Shown here piece after piece: positions 15,805 through 25,446 of a DNA stretch of 64,000 nucleotides (position 1 is its first letter; each line of letters opens with the position of its first letter). The stretch is from Nicoliella spurrieriana (GTDB lineage: Bacteria > Bacillota > Bacilli > Lactobacillales > Lactobacillaceae): contig NZ_CP093360.1 of assembly GCF_023380205.1 (NCBI RefSeq), positions 124,001 to 188,000 on the forward strand, in the 5' to 3' direction. The translations under genes and the position numbers were made by a program. The notes under the pieces were generated by a model. The model was not told the DNA's origin and did not search any database. It worked only from the letters and a program-made list of their open reading frames with translations.

Positions 15805-17166
15805 ATGAAGGTTATTGTACTAGGTTCTTCTCATGGTGGCTATGAAGCCGTTCGTCAAATTTTAATGGATGCACCAGATACTGAAATTCAATGGTATGAA
15901 AAGGGTGATTTTATTTCATTCTTATCATGTGGGATGCAATTATACCTTGAAGGGGTTGTAAAGCACGTTAATGATGTTAGTTATGCCAAGCCTGATCAAG
16001 CTAGAAAAGATGGAGTCGATGTTTTTGTAAAACAGGAAATTACTGCCATTAATCCTGCTGACCATACCGTTCACGTTGTAAACCATAATGATGGTTCAGA
16101 ACGTGATGAAAGCTATGACAAGTTAATTATGAGTCCGGGTGCCGTTCCAGCTGATTTACCAGTTGATGGCGAAGGCTTGGATAATATTTATAAGATGCGT
16201 GGCCGTGACTGGGCAATTAAGCTCAAGGAAAAGACGGTTGACCCATCGGTTAAAGACGTGGTCGTAATTGGTTCTGGATACATTGGGATTGAGGCAGCCG
16301 AAGTGTTTGCTAAGGCTGGGATGCACGTTTCCATCGTTGAATTTAATGAACGACTATTGGGTCTTTACTTAGACCAAGAATTTACCGATACCTTGACTCA
16401 GGTAATGAAGGCACATAATGTTGATTTCTATGGTAGTCAAGCTGTTTCCGCTTATAAGGGTGAAAATGGTAAAGTCACTGCAGCCGTTACCTCAAAGGGA
16501 GTTGAACTACCAGCTGACCTAGTAGTTGAAGCTGCTGGGATTCGTCCTAATACAAAGTGGTTAGACGGAGTTGTCGAATTAGACGATCACGGACTAGTTA
16601 AGGTAAACGATGCTAACCAAACAAGCGAACCAGATATCTATGCGGTGGGGGATGCAACCTTAGTCCCATTCGCACCTACTGGTGGTAAGTCAAGAATTGC
16701 GCTTGCTACTAACGCTAGACGGCAAGGTCGCAATGCTGCAATGAACGCTCTAGGTCAAAAGCATGCAATGGTCCCAGTTTCAGGCTCTAGTGCATTGTCA
16801 GTATTTGATTATAAGTTTGCATCTACCGGTTTAAAGGAAGGGACTGCTGGTAAGTTTGGCGTTAAGACCATGTCAACAGTAGTGAAGGATACTTTTAGAC
16901 CACCATTTGTACCTGATGCTGCCGGAAATGCTGAGGTGCTCTTCAAGTTAACTTATGATCCTGAAAGTCACGTTGTATTAGGTGGTCAAGTAATGTCTAC
17001 TCAAGACGCAACTCAAAATATGAACGTCATTTCATTAGCAATTCAAGCTAAAATGACCGTTGAAGATTTAGCATATGCTGACTTCTTCTTCCAACCAGGA
17101 TTTGACCGTCCATGGAACGTCGTGAACGTTGCAGCTCAACAAGCACTTGAAGACTTAAAAAAATAA
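15805..17166 (+). CDS. npr: NADH peroxidase
   Basis: 453 residues. Reduces H2O2 to water with NADH using FAD and a cysteine-sulfenic acid. The N-terminus MKVIVLGSSHGGYEAV and YEKGDFISFLSCGMQLYLEG match Enterococcus faecalis Npx as I recall it, with His10 and redox Cys42; the NADH motif VVIGSGYIGIEAAEVF and the C-terminal DLAYADFFFQPGFDRPWN follow. Only one redox Cys, so not a disulfide reductase. GAAAGGCAGG precedes ATG. A PerR-like box lies upstream. A paralogous NADH oxidase follows. Confidence 0.88.
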   Translation: MKVIVLGSSHGGYEAVRQILMDAPDTEIQWYEKGDFISFLSCGMQLYLEGVVKHVNDVSYAKPDQARKDGVDVFVKQEITAINPADHTVHVVNHNDGSERDESYDKLIMSPGAVPADLPVDGEGLDNIYKMRGRDWAIKLKEKTVDPSVKDVVVIGSGYIGIEAAEVFAKAGMHVSIVEFNERLLGLYLDQEFTDTLTQVMKAHNVDFYGSQAVSAYKGENGKVTAAVTSKGVELPADLVVEAAGIRPNTKWLDGVVELDDHGLVKVNDANQTSEPDIYAVGDATLVPFAPTGGKSRIALATNARRQGRNAAMNALGQKHAMVPVSGSSALSVFDYKFASTGLKEGTAGKFGVKTMSTVVKDTFRPPFVPDAAGNAEVLFKLTYDPESHVVLGGQVMSTQDATQNMNVISLAIQAKMTVEDLAYADFFFQPGFDRPWNVVNVAAQQALEDLKK

Positions 17167-17180
17167 TTAATTAATAATTT

Positions 17181-17222
17181 AAAATCCACCATCCCCTTTA
17201 AAAGGGACGGCGGATTTTTATG
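17181..17222 (+). terminator. rho-independent terminator
   Basis: AAATCCACCATCCCC pairs, with one G-T mismatch, with GGGACGGCGGATTT, followed by TTATGTTT, after npr. Confidence 0.75.
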
Positions 17223-17290
17223 TTTAAATAAATATTAAGAAGTGGGTAATTCTAGATTATTTTACTTGTTATCATCTTCACAAACGGTTA

Positions 17291-17305
17291 TTATAATCAT
17301 ATAAA
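17291..17305. promoter_or_regulatory. weak PerR-like site
   Basis: TTATAATCAT matches one half of the PerR consensus; the second half is shifted by one base. About 50 nt before nox. Suggestive only. Confidence 0.3.
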
Positions 17306-17354
17306 TAAAAGACATTCAAATTGAAAATGAATTAAATTTAAAGGGGTATTAATT

Positions 17355-18698
17355 ATGAAGGTAATCGTTATCGGTTGTACTCACGCAGGAACATTTGCTG
17401 TTAAAGAAATTTTGAAGGAGCATCCAGATGCTCAAGTAACGGTTTATGAAAGAAATGATAATATTTCATTTCTCTCTTGTGGAATTGCACTCTATCTTGA
17501 TGGAAAGGTTTCTGATCCACAAGGCTTATTCTATTCGAATCCTAAGGAATTAAGTGAATTAGGTGCTAATGTGCAAATGTTACACGATGTGAAATCAGTA
17601 GACACTACTGCTAAGCAGATCGAAGTGGAAGATTTAGATTCGAAGAAAGTTACCACTGAAAGTTACGATAAATTGGTGGTAACGACTGGTTCACGTCCAG
17701 TACTCCCGCCAATTGAAGGGGTTGACAACAAGAACGTCTACTTTTGTAAGAACTGGCATGATGCCCAAGTGCTATTCGAAAAGGCGCGCGGCAAGGATCA
17801 ACGGATTACCATCGTTGGGAGTGGTTACATTGGTGCCGAATTAGCTGAAGCTTATTCTAACCATGGCCATGCCGTTAACTTAGTCGATACTAACGACCGG
17901 GTAATGTCCAAGTACTTTGATAAGAAATTCACTGATGAAATTGAGGACAGCTACAAACAACACGGGGTTAAACTATTTTTAGGCCAACGGGTTGCTAAGT
18001 TTGCTGGTGATGATGAATTGACAATTACCACTGATAAGGGTGAAATTAAATCCGATATGGCAATTCTATGTGTTGGTTTTAAACCCAATACCGATCTTTT
18101 AAAGGGCCAAGTTGATATGTTACCAAATGGTGCCATTAAGACTAACGACTACATGCAAACTTCTAATCCAGATGTTTTCGGTGCCGGAGATAGTGTTGCA
18201 GTTCATTACAATCCAACGAATACGGATGCTTATATTCCATTGGCTACTAATGCCGTTCGTCAAGGAATCCTAGTGGGTAAAAACCTTGAAAAACCAACGG
18301 TTAAGTACATGGGGACCCAATCATCTTCCGGACTGGAACTCTACGGTAATGCAATTGTTTCGACTGGATTAACGATGGAAAATGCTAAACGGCAAGGGGT
18401 TAAGGCCAGCGAAGTAATCATCGAAGATAACTACCGTCCTGAATTTATGCCAACGACCACGCCTGTTTTAATGTCATTAGTCTATGATCCAGACACCCGC
18501 CGGATTTTAGGTGGTGCATTAATGAGTAAGTACGATATTTCACAATCTGCAAATACTTTATCTGTATGTATTCAAAATCGGAACACGATTGATGACCTAG
18601 CAATGGTTGATATGTTATTCCAACCAAACTTTGACCGGCCATTTAATTACTTGAATATTTTAGGCCAAGCTGCTCAGGCCCAAGCTGATAATCAATAA
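17355..18698 (+). CDS. nox: NADH oxidase, H2O-forming
   Basis: 447 residues. Reduces O2 to water with NADH, regenerating NAD+ and removing oxygen. MKVIVIGCTHAGTFAVKEIL and YERNDNISFLSCGIALYLDG carry His10 and redox Cys42; GCTHAGT is the signature that separates water-forming Nox from NADH peroxidase. The NADH motif is IVGSGYIGAELAEAY. AAGGGG precedes ATG. It is a tandem paralog of npr, with its own upstream region after a terminator. Confidence 0.88.
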   Translation: MKVIVIGCTHAGTFAVKEILKEHPDAQVTVYERNDNISFLSCGIALYLDGKVSDPQGLFYSNPKELSELGANVQMLHDVKSVDTTAKQIEVEDLDSKKVTTESYDKLVVTTGSRPVLPPIEGVDNKNVYFCKNWHDAQVLFEKARGKDQRITIVGSGYIGAELAEAYSNHGHAVNLVDTNDRVMSKYFDKKFTDEIEDSYKQHGVKLFLGQRVAKFAGDDELTITTDKGEIKSDMAILCVGFKPNTDLLKGQVDMLPNGAIKTNDYMQTSNPDVFGAGDSVAVHYNPTNTDAYIPLATNAVRQGILVGKNLEKPTVKYMGTQSSSGLELYGNAIVSTGLTMENAKRQGVKASEVIIEDNYRPEFMPTTTPVLMSLVYDPDTRRILGGALMSKYDISQSANTLSVCIQNRNTIDDLAMVDMLFQPNFDRPFNYLNILGQAAQAQADNQ

Positions 18699-18831
18699 TA
18701 ATTAAAGCTGCTTAAGGGATCCTTCTCCGGAAGGGTCTTTTTATTTTTAATTAAAGTTCTAAACAATTGAATAGTATTCAAAATTATTATATGTAATAAT
18801 AGTATGAATAATTAATGAAAGGGTGTTATTA

Positions 18832-19308
18832 ATGAGTTCGATTTATGATTTTACTGAAACTGAAATGAGTGGCCAAACGCTACCACTTAGTCAATACAAG
18901 GGGAAGGTGATGATAATTGTTAACACCGCTAGTAAGTGTGGCCTAGCGGGTCAACTAGCTGAACTTGAGACCCTTTATAAAAAATATCATCAAGATGGCT
19001 TAGAAGTCGTGGGCTTTCCTTCTAACCAGTTTAAACAGGAACTAGCGGATGATGATCAAATTAGTGAATATTGTCAAATGCACTACGGGGTGACGTTCCC
19101 AATGACTAATCAAGTCCGGGTCAATGGGAACGATGAGACCCCGGTCTTTACCTACTTAAAGGATGAGTCCGGGCATGGCCGCATTAAGTTTAACTATACT
19201 AAATTTTTGATTGGCCGGGATGGGAAGTTAATTCATCGGTATGCACCAATTACTAAACCTTCAAAAATGGAACCTGAAATAGTTGAAGCGCTATATTCTA
19301 AAAATTAG
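18832..19308 (+). CDS. glutathione peroxidase family protein
   Basis: 158 residues from ATG at 18832 (GAAAGGG upstream; a GTG three codons earlier lacks spacing). Peroxidatic Cys36 in NTASKCGLA, Gln in GFPSNQF, and the FNYTKFLI segment where the usual W-N-F/W-T-K-F Trp is replaced. In Firmicutes these enzymes usually work with thioredoxin on hydroperoxides. It extends the oxygen-defence cluster with npr and nox. An envelope protein gene follows after 17 nt. Confidence 0.85.
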   Translation: MSSIYDFTETEMSGQTLPLSQYKGKVMIIVNTASKCGLAGQLAELETLYKKYHQDGLEVVGFPSNQFKQELADDDQISEYCQMHYGVTFPMTNQVRVNGNDETPVFTYLKDESGHGRIKFNYTKFLIGRDGKLIHRYAPITKPSKMEPEIVEALYSKN

Positions 19309-19325
19309 GAAGAAGAGAACAAGCG

Positions 19326-19898
19326 ATGGCACTTCGTAGGACGCACATCGCCGTTTCAGAGGCATTGGTACTAGGTGGATTGTATTTTACTAACCAACCC
19401 ATTTCAGTTGAAATGATCAGTGTCTTGGGGGTCTGGATTGGCGCTCAAATGCCGGATATTGATGTTAAAAATACCAGAATAAACCGTTTCTTTGGTGTGT
19501 TTGGATTTATTTTTGCAATGCAAAAACACCGGACCTGGACGCATAGCATCTGGGCGGTCTTATTGATGGGAGGCGCTGCTAATTACCTCCCGGTATTGCA
19601 AATGATGAATGCTAATTTTGCAGCAATTAACTTTCAACGGGTCTTTTATTGGGCTATTTTTGCTGGTTATTTGCTTCACTTACTAGAAGATAGCTTTTCC
19701 AAACAGGGGGTGCGGTGGCTTTATCCCATTTCAGTCAAGGGGACGTATAATAAGCATCGTCGCGCTGGGAGCCGCCGTAGTAAGTGGTATTTTTATCAAA
19801 CTGGTGGCCCTGCCGAACGGTTATTCTATTTATTTGCAACATTAGCAATTATTTATCTATCAATCATGATTTTTTACAGCAATTATTTAATCAAATAG
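19326..19898 (+). CDS. YdjM-type membrane-bound metal-dependent hydrolase (DUF457)
   Basis: 190 residues. RTHIAVSEA at the N-terminus, MPDIDVKNTRINRFFG, then HRTWTHSIW give the His/Asp set of the YdjM/DUF457 family; about four membrane segments alternate. HLLEDSFSKQGVRWLYP supplies more family residues. Its biochemical role is not established. AGAAGAGAA precedes ATG; likely co-transcribed with the peroxidase. Confidence 0.8.
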   Translation: MALRRTHIAVSEALVLGGLYFTNQPISVEMISVLGVWIGAQMPDIDVKNTRINRFFGVFGFIFAMQKHRTWTHSIWAVLLMGGAANYLPVLQMMNANFAAINFQRVFYWAIFAGYLLHLLEDSFSKQGVRWLYPISVKGTYNKHRRAGSRRSKWYFYQTGGPAERLFYLFATLAIIYLSIMIFYSNYLIK

Positions 19899-19930
19899 GG
19901 AATTGACATTTCACTGTCAATTCCCTATTT
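19895..19930. terminator. bidirectional terminator
   Basis: AATAGGGAATTGACA and its complement, followed by TTTT, between convergent genes. Confidence 0.8.
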
Positions 19931-19933
19931 TAA

Positions 19934-20383
19934 TTATTCAATTGAAATTAAATTCACCTTGCTAGTTCCATCGATCGTTTTAATATTAGCTAATAAATCG
20001 TTAATGGTGTGCTCCATGTGGGTTAAGTCTAATGAAATCACCACGCTTGCAACGTTATGGATGGGGATATTTTGATTAATGGTTAGGATGCTAGCGTTAC
20101 TCTTAGAAATGGTGGCCAGTACCCTTGATAATAAACCACTCCGGTTATCAAGCATGAATGAAATTAATGCCTTGCGGTCCCACGATGAATTGTTAGCTTC
20201 GTAGACTAAGTCCTTATACTTATAATAACTACCACGACTGATGCCTACGGTTTTAACGGCATCACTGATTTTTTGCACTTTACCCGTGTCAAGCATATGC
20301 CGTGCTTGAATCACCTTACCGAACGTTTCCGGCAGTAGTGATTGATCAATAATGTAATATTTCTCGATCGGAAAGCACCTCAC
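19934..20383 (-). CDS. ACT-domain protein (UPF0735/PheB-like)
   Basis: About 149 residues from GTG at 20383; the frame is open to 20404. KYYIIDQSLLPETFGKVIQARHMLDTGK, then VGISRGSYYKYKD (helix-turn-helix-like), then an ACT domain beginning SFMLDNRSGLLSRVL. ACT domains bind amino acids. The gene overlaps the end of thrB by 38 nt and is the last of a thrC-thrB-ACT operon, so it may sense threonine or a related amino acid; that is inference. Start uncertain. Confidence 0.75.
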   Translation of the reverse strand: MRCFPIEKYYIIDQSLLPETFGKVIQARHMLDTGKVQKISDAVKTVGISRGSYYKYKDLVYEANNSSWDRKALISFMLDNRSGLLSRVLATISKSNASILTINQNIPIHNVASVVISLDLTHMEHTINDLLANIKTIDGTSKVNLISIE

Positions 20384-21254
20384 TTTTAAACCCGTTGTTA
20401 TCAACGCTAACTGCGTGGACTGACCATTGGGGGAATTTAGATTGGATCGATGAGATTAACTGCTCTTGGTTATCCGAATCGTTAGTGATTGCCATCATGG
20501 TCGAACCACTGCCGCTAACGTATAACACTGCGTCAGAGTGGTTACAGAGTGATTTTACTTCTGGAAAATGATGAATTAACTGCTGACGGTATGGTTCGTG
20601 CATTCGATCGTTCATCGCCGTGTGCAGTTGATCGATATTACCAGTTTCAATTGCCCGCGTCATTAATAAACTATGGCTAACTTGATGGGTAACATCAGCG
20701 TAACTCATCTGTTTTGGAAGCACCCGTCTGGCATCAGCGGTACTAATTTTAAAGTCAGGGATGATTGCCGTAAATTGATAATGCCGATTAACGGGATATT
20801 TGACCACTTGAACTTGTGAATGCGAATCAATGAATGCCATGCAGAGGCCACCGTAAATTGCTGGGGCCACGTTATCGGGGTGGCCCTCCATTTCAGTGGC
20901 AATTTCTAACAGTTGTTGGTCAGTGAGGGGATTATCGAACCATTGGTTAGCGCCCGCAAGGCCCCCAACAATACAAACGGCTGAACTACCTAGTCCTCTG
21001 GAAACGGGCACCTTGCTGTTGATTTCAATGTGGACGTTTGGAACTGGCTCGCCTAAGAAGTCACAAGCGGCTTTGAACCCCTGGTACACTAAATTATCCT
21101 CATTTTGAAATTCTGCGGGACAACCACTGATGCTTAAATGTTCAGTCTCGTTTTCGCTAAATAAAAATGATGAATGCATGGTAACTGCAATCCCGACACA
21201 GTCAAAACCGACTGCTAGGTTCGCACTGGTTGCTGGAACGGTTACTTTAATCAT
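20346..21254 (-). CDS. thrB: homoserine kinase
   Basis: 302 residues from the ATG at 21254 (GGAGGTG upstream; the frame opens 11 codons earlier without a site). GHMP kinase: MIKVTVPATSANLAVGFDCVG, the ATP loop PVSRGLGSSAVCIVGG, and YVSGSGSTMMA near the C-terminus. Phosphorylates homoserine for threonine synthesis. Its ATG lies inside the end of thrC (8-nt overlap), indicating translational coupling. Confidence 0.92.
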   Translation of the reverse strand: MIKVTVPATSANLAVGFDCVGIAVTMHSSFLFSENETEHLSISGCPAEFQNEDNLVYQGFKAACDFLGEPVPNVHIEINSKVPVSRGLGSSAVCIVGGLAGANQWFDNPLTDQQLLEIATEMEGHPDNVAPAIYGGLCMAFIDSHSQVQVVKYPVNRHYQFTAIIPDFKISTADARRVLPKQMSYADVTHQVSHSLLMTRAIETGNIDQLHTAMNDRMHEPYRQQLIHHFPEVKSLCNHSDAVLYVSGSGSTMMAITNDSDNQEQLISSIQSKFPQWSVHAVSVDNNGFKSEVLSDREILHY

Positions 21255-22734
21255 GATTGAACACCTCCATTGAACGTTGGTAAACAAATTCTGCCATTTG
21301 ACTAGGGTTAATTACCGGTGCCTTAGCTTCCGGTAGTGACCATACCTGTGCCAAATTTTTAGGGACCGCTACGTTAGTGAAATCAGCTAGTTCCTTAGTC
21401 GTATCGATTGCATTTTCTTCGTGGTGGCCAATTACCGCATCCGCTACGGCATCCACAAACTTGTAAGGACTAGCGGTGCTAAGTAGGACCATTGGCGTAT
21501 CTGGATCTTTGGCCTGTTCACGACGCATGACCGAGTAACCAGATGCGGTGTGGGGATCCATTAAGTAGTGGTACTGCTCGAAAACGGTCTTAATTGACTT
21601 TTCGATTTGGGCATCGTCGCTATAGCCACAAGCAAAGTCTTCCTGAATGGCAGCTAATAGTTCTGCACTAACTTGGTACTTCCCGGTTGATTCTAGCTGA
21701 TCCATTAATGCTTTGATCATGTTTGAATCTTCACCACTCTTATAGAAGAGTAATCTTTCAAAGTTACTAGAGATTTGAATGTCCATGCTAGGCGCTACCG
21801 TCTTGAAGAAGGGCCGGTTACGGTCATAAACCCCGTTTGCAAAGAAGTCAGCTAGGACCTTATTAGAATTACATGCAACCACTAGTTTTTTAACCGGGAG
21901 TCCCAACAATTTAGCATAGTAGCCGGCTAATACATCCCCGAAATTACCGGTAGGGACTGTGAAACTAACCGGGTGGCCCACCGCAACTTGGCCATTTTCG
22001 ACTAGTTGCTTGTAAGCGTTAAAGTAGTAAACAATCTGGGGAATTAACCGGCCGATATTAATTGAATTGGCACTGGAAAGGCTAATGTGATCACCTAACT
22101 TGGCTTTTAATTGTTGATCATTAAAGATGTGCTTGACGTTTGTTTGCGCATCGTCGAAATTACCATTGATAGCTGCTACATTAGTGTTATTACCCTTAGT
22201 CGTCAACATTTGTTGCTTTTGAATGGGACTCACACCACCATCTGGGAAGAAAACGCTAATCCCCATTTGATCGGTATCCTTGAACCCAGCAAGGGCAGCA
22301 GTTCCGGTATCACCACTGGTAGCTGCAAGAATCATTACCCGCTGATTTGGGGTGAGGGCAGTTCGCATTAATTCTGGTAAGAGCTGGAGTCCGACGTCCT
22401 TAAAGGCGCTGGTTGGACCGTGAAATAGCTCTAAAACATGAAAATTATCAACGGATTTCACCGGTGTAATCCGTTGATCACTGAATGAATGATCGTATGC
22501 ATTATGCAAACACTGATTAATTTCTTCATTAGAGAAGTCAGGAAGGAGCACTTTTAAAATCTCCGCCGCCATTCCTAGATAATCTTTTTTAATTAATGTC
22601 GAAAGCTCAACGTGGCGGTTAGATAGGTCTGGTAGAACGAATAATCCCTTATCATCAGAGAACCCCTTGATGATCGCCTGCTTTGCATCAATTTTAATGT
22701 TAGCGTTTCGTGTGCTTATGTACTGGTTAGCCAT
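21247..22734 (-). CDS. thrC: threonine synthase
   Basis: 495 residues from ATG at 22734, with GGGGGAATAAAAATT before it; nine upstream codons are probably untranslated. PLP-dependent. HGPTSAFKDVGLQLLP holds the PLP Lys, LAATSGDTGTAALAGF and FTVPTGNFGDVLAGYY bind cofactor/phosphate. Converts O-phosphohomoserine to threonine. First gene of thrC-thrB-ACT, divergent from hom-aspartokinase across about 120 nt. Confidence 0.93.
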   Translation of the reverse strand: MANQYISTRNANIKIDAKQAIIKGFSDDKGLFVLPDLSNRHVELSTLIKKDYLGMAAEILKVLLPDFSNEEINQCLHNAYDHSFSDQRITPVKSVDNFHVLELFHGPTSAFKDVGLQLLPELMRTALTPNQRVMILAATSGDTGTAALAGFKDTDQMGISVFFPDGGVSPIQKQQMLTTKGNNTNVAAINGNFDDAQTNVKHIFNDQQLKAKLGDHISLSSANSINIGRLIPQIVYYFNAYKQLVENGQVAVGHPVSFTVPTGNFGDVLAGYYAKLLGLPVKKLVVACNSNKVLADFFANGVYDRNRPFFKTVAPSMDIQISSNFERLLFYKSGEDSNMIKALMDQLESTGKYQVSAELLAAIQEDFACGYSDDAQIEKSIKTVFEQYHYLMDPHTASGYSVMRREQAKDPDTPMVLLSTASPYKFVDAVADAVIGHHEENAIDTTKELADFTNVAVPKNLAQVWSLPEAKAPVINPSQMAEFVYQRSMEVFNHD

Positions 22735-22855
22735 AATTTTTATTCCCCCATAAACTTGCATTTAATTTATAACCATGATAATATGTTTTTGAATAAAAAA
22801 CAAGTGTTTATCAAAAATAAACAGATTTACATAATTAATTAGGGGGATGGATTTT

Positions 22856-24034
22856 ATGAATATTGCGATTTTAGGGTTAGGGACCGTTGGTACGGGAATT
22901 ACCAAGATAATTGAAGGTGCTAATCCAACAGCGATGACAGCAGATCTCCATATTTCCCACATTTTCGTTCGTCCAGATCGCGTCGATCAGGGGGACAAGT
23001 TAGTTTCTGATTATAATGTAATTTTAAATGATCAAAGTGTTGAGACGGTGGTCGAGGTTTTAGGTGGCATTGAACCGGCTCATACGATGATTACACAGGC
23101 ATTGAAGCATCATAAGAACGTTGTAACTGCTAATAAGGCGGTGGTTGCCTGTTATATTGAAGAATTTAAGCAACTTGCTCGTGAAAATAACGTCCAGTTT
23201 CGGTTTGAAGCCAGTGTCGGTGGTGGGATTCCATGGATCGTGAACCTCGAGCGGGGATTACGCATCGACGCCGTTGATTCTGTCCACGGAATCTTTAACG
23301 GGACCAGTAACTTCATCTTAGATCGAATGACGAAGACTGGTGAATCGTTTGAATCCGTACTAAAACAGGCACAAGACCTTGGCTATGCTGAAGCAGACCC
23401 GAGTGCTGATATTGATGGCTATGATATTGAAAATAAGTTGTGCATTAGCGTTGACGTAGCATATGATACGTTGGTTCATCCTGGGGAATACCTACCTAAG
23501 TTCGGTATCCGGACGGTGCAGGCCAAAGACATTGAATATTTCAAGCAACTGGGGTTAGTAGTTAAGTTAATGGGCCGCAGTAAGCTTAATGGGGATCATT
23601 TTAGCTACGTAATTGAACCGGTATTATACAAGGCCGGTGAATTTGAAGCTAGTATCAGTGATAACTTTAATTGCGCTAGTTTCCATGGGGCTTCAGTCGG
23701 TGACCTCGGCTTTATCGGTCAGGGAGCTGGAATGATGCCAACGGGACAGGCCGTTGTTCAAGATATTTTAGATATTAACGGTCAGGTCAAGCATTTGAAG
23801 CGGACCTTAGATACTAAGTTAAAACTAGAAAACCGCTTTGATAAGGGAAATTACATTGTAAGAACCACCAGCACTCAATTTGATTCATTGACTAGCGACT
23901 GGCAGGTTACTAGCGATGGCGAGTACAGGACGGTAGTAGATATTGACGCCCAATCAATGCATTCGATTATGAAAAAAGTATTAGCAGATGATAGTGAAGC
24001 ATTTATGGCACGGGTCGCAGGAGGTGTTGAATAA
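22856..24034 (+). CDS. hom: homoserine dehydrogenase
   Basis: 392 residues from ATG at 22856, the one at correct distance from AGGGGGA. MNIAILGLGTVGTGI is the NAD(P) motif; VTANKAVVA, the NGTSNFILDRM loop and YAEADPSADIDGYDIENKL are catalytic family signatures. No C-terminal ACT domain is visible, so feedback control may be weaker than in longer enzymes. Makes homoserine for both threonine and methionine branches. Overlaps the aspartokinase start by one base. Confidence 0.92.
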   Translation: MNIAILGLGTVGTGITKIIEGANPTAMTADLHISHIFVRPDRVDQGDKLVSDYNVILNDQSVETVVEVLGGIEPAHTMITQALKHHKNVVTANKAVVACYIEEFKQLARENNVQFRFEASVGGGIPWIVNLERGLRIDAVDSVHGIFNGTSNFILDRMTKTGESFESVLKQAQDLGYAEADPSADIDGYDIENKLCISVDVAYDTLVHPGEYLPKFGIRTVQAKDIEYFKQLGLVVKLMGRSKLNGDHFSYVIEPVLYKAGEFEASISDNFNCASFHGASVGDLGFIGQGAGMMPTGQAVVQDILDINGQVKHLKRTLDTKLKLENRFDKGNYIVRTTSTQFDSLTSDWQVTSDGEYRTVVDIDAQSMHSIMKKVLADDSEAFMARVAGGVE

Positions 24035-25371
24035 TGATTGTTGCTAAATTTGGTGGAAGCTCGATGGCAGATGCGGACCAGTTTAAAAAGGTCCGCCAGA
24101 TTTTAAATCAAAATCCAAAGCGGCGAATTGCGGTCGTTAGTGCCGCTGGTAAGGGAGTAAATAATCCCGTTAAGTTAACTGATCAATTAATTCAAATTTA
24201 TAATTTAATTCAAGCGGGTGAGGATTACGCCGACCAGTTAAATGAAGTGTGGCACAGAATCGAAACCATCGTTAATGAACTGGATCTCTCATTGTCAATT
24301 CATGAAGAACTGGCAGCAATTGCACAAAACGTTCAACATATGACCTATGCTGAATTAGTGTCACGTGGGGAATACTTAACTGCTAAGTTATTAGCTAATT
24401 ACTTAGGGTGGCCAATGATTGATTCTGCTGATTTTTTAGTTTTAAATGCTGGTCAGGTTGACTATCAACAATCCAGACAACGATTACTGGAGCTGGGCAA
24501 GCACATTGAACACTGTGTGATTTCCGGTTTCTACGGGGTCGATGCTGAAAATAACATTACTTTGTTGCCCCGTGGTGGTGGTGACACCTCCGGAGCAGTC
24601 GTTGCTAATTTAGTTAATGCTAATTGTTATGAAAATTGGACTGACACGAACGGAATTTTAGCGGTTGATCCTAGAATCGTTGCTAATCCTGATAAAATTG
24701 ATGTCTTATCGTACGATGAACTTCAAGAACTATCGTACTTAGGGGTTAAGGTATTCAATGAGGAGGCAATCCAACCGGTCCGAATGAAACAAATTCCCAT
24801 TCGCATCATGAATACGAACCAGCCGCAACTAGGCGGTACTTTCGTGGTAACGAATAAAAAGAATGTTGCGGACGCATCTACAATTGCTGGGGTGGCTGGG
24901 AAGCAAAATCAAGTCATTTTGACCGTTAAAAAGTACCAACTTTCGAATAGCGTGAATGCAATTATTGACTTGATCAAGGTCGTAAATGCGTTTCACTTCA
25001 AGTCCACTTATTCACTATCTGGGGACTCGATTAATTTTGTTTTGTCTGGCCACATCGATCAGTCAACACTCGATCAGCTGGTTACGCAAATTAAAAATGA
25101 TATTGCTCCGGATGCAATTAGCTTAAAAACTGGGGTAGCTAAGATTGCGGTGGTTTCTGAGTCATTTTATGGGCGCCCCAAATTAGTTGGTAAGATGATT
25201 GACCTATTAGAATCCAATGGGATTCGGGTCCAACAAGTAATTCAGACCAGTACTGATATCAAGGTCGTCTTTGGAATTGCTAATCAGGATTATCAACGGG
25301 CAATTAAGTGCTTATATCAACAATTTTTTCGTTCTTCACAAGTTGATGCGCGAATGATCATGAATTATTAA
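24034..25371 (+). CDS. aspartokinase
   Basis: 445 residues. MIVAKFGGSSMADADQF is the kinase start; LLPRGGGDTSGAVVANL and TDTNGILAVDPRIV continue the amino acid kinase domain. Two ACT domains follow (about residues 290-440), the allosteric part. Phosphorylates aspartate as the first step to lysine, threonine and methionine. The GGAGGTG site lies inside the end of hom (TAATG overlap), so the two are co-translated. Pairing with hom suggests the homoserine-specific isozyme. Confidence 0.9.
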   Translation: MIVAKFGGSSMADADQFKKVRQILNQNPKRRIAVVSAAGKGVNNPVKLTDQLIQIYNLIQAGEDYADQLNEVWHRIETIVNELDLSLSIHEELAAIAQNVQHMTYAELVSRGEYLTAKLLANYLGWPMIDSADFLVLNAGQVDYQQSRQRLLELGKHIEHCVISGFYGVDAENNITLLPRGGGDTSGAVVANLVNANCYENWTDTNGILAVDPRIVANPDKIDVLSYDELQELSYLGVKVFNEEAIQPVRMKQIPIRIMNTNQPQLGGTFVVTNKKNVADASTIAGVAGKQNQVILTVKKYQLSNSVNAIIDLIKVVNAFHFKSTYSLSGDSINFVLSGHIDQSTLDQLVTQIKNDIAPDAISLKTGVAKIAVVSESFYGRPKLVGKMIDLLESNGIRVQQVIQTSTDIKVVFGIANQDYQRAIKCLYQQFFRSSQVDARMIMNY

Positions 25372-25412
25372 TTAATGTCAAAATAAATGTTTAGGCAATC
25401 CTAATTTTATTG

Positions 25413-25442
25413 TTGACATCTTCATTGATTTAAATCTATAAT
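25413..25442 (+). promoter_or_regulatory. consensus promoter of the divergent MTHFR transcript
   Basis: Perfect TTGACA and TATAAT, 18 nt apart; transcription should begin near 25449. Confidence 0.75.
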
Positions 25443-25446
25443 GATT

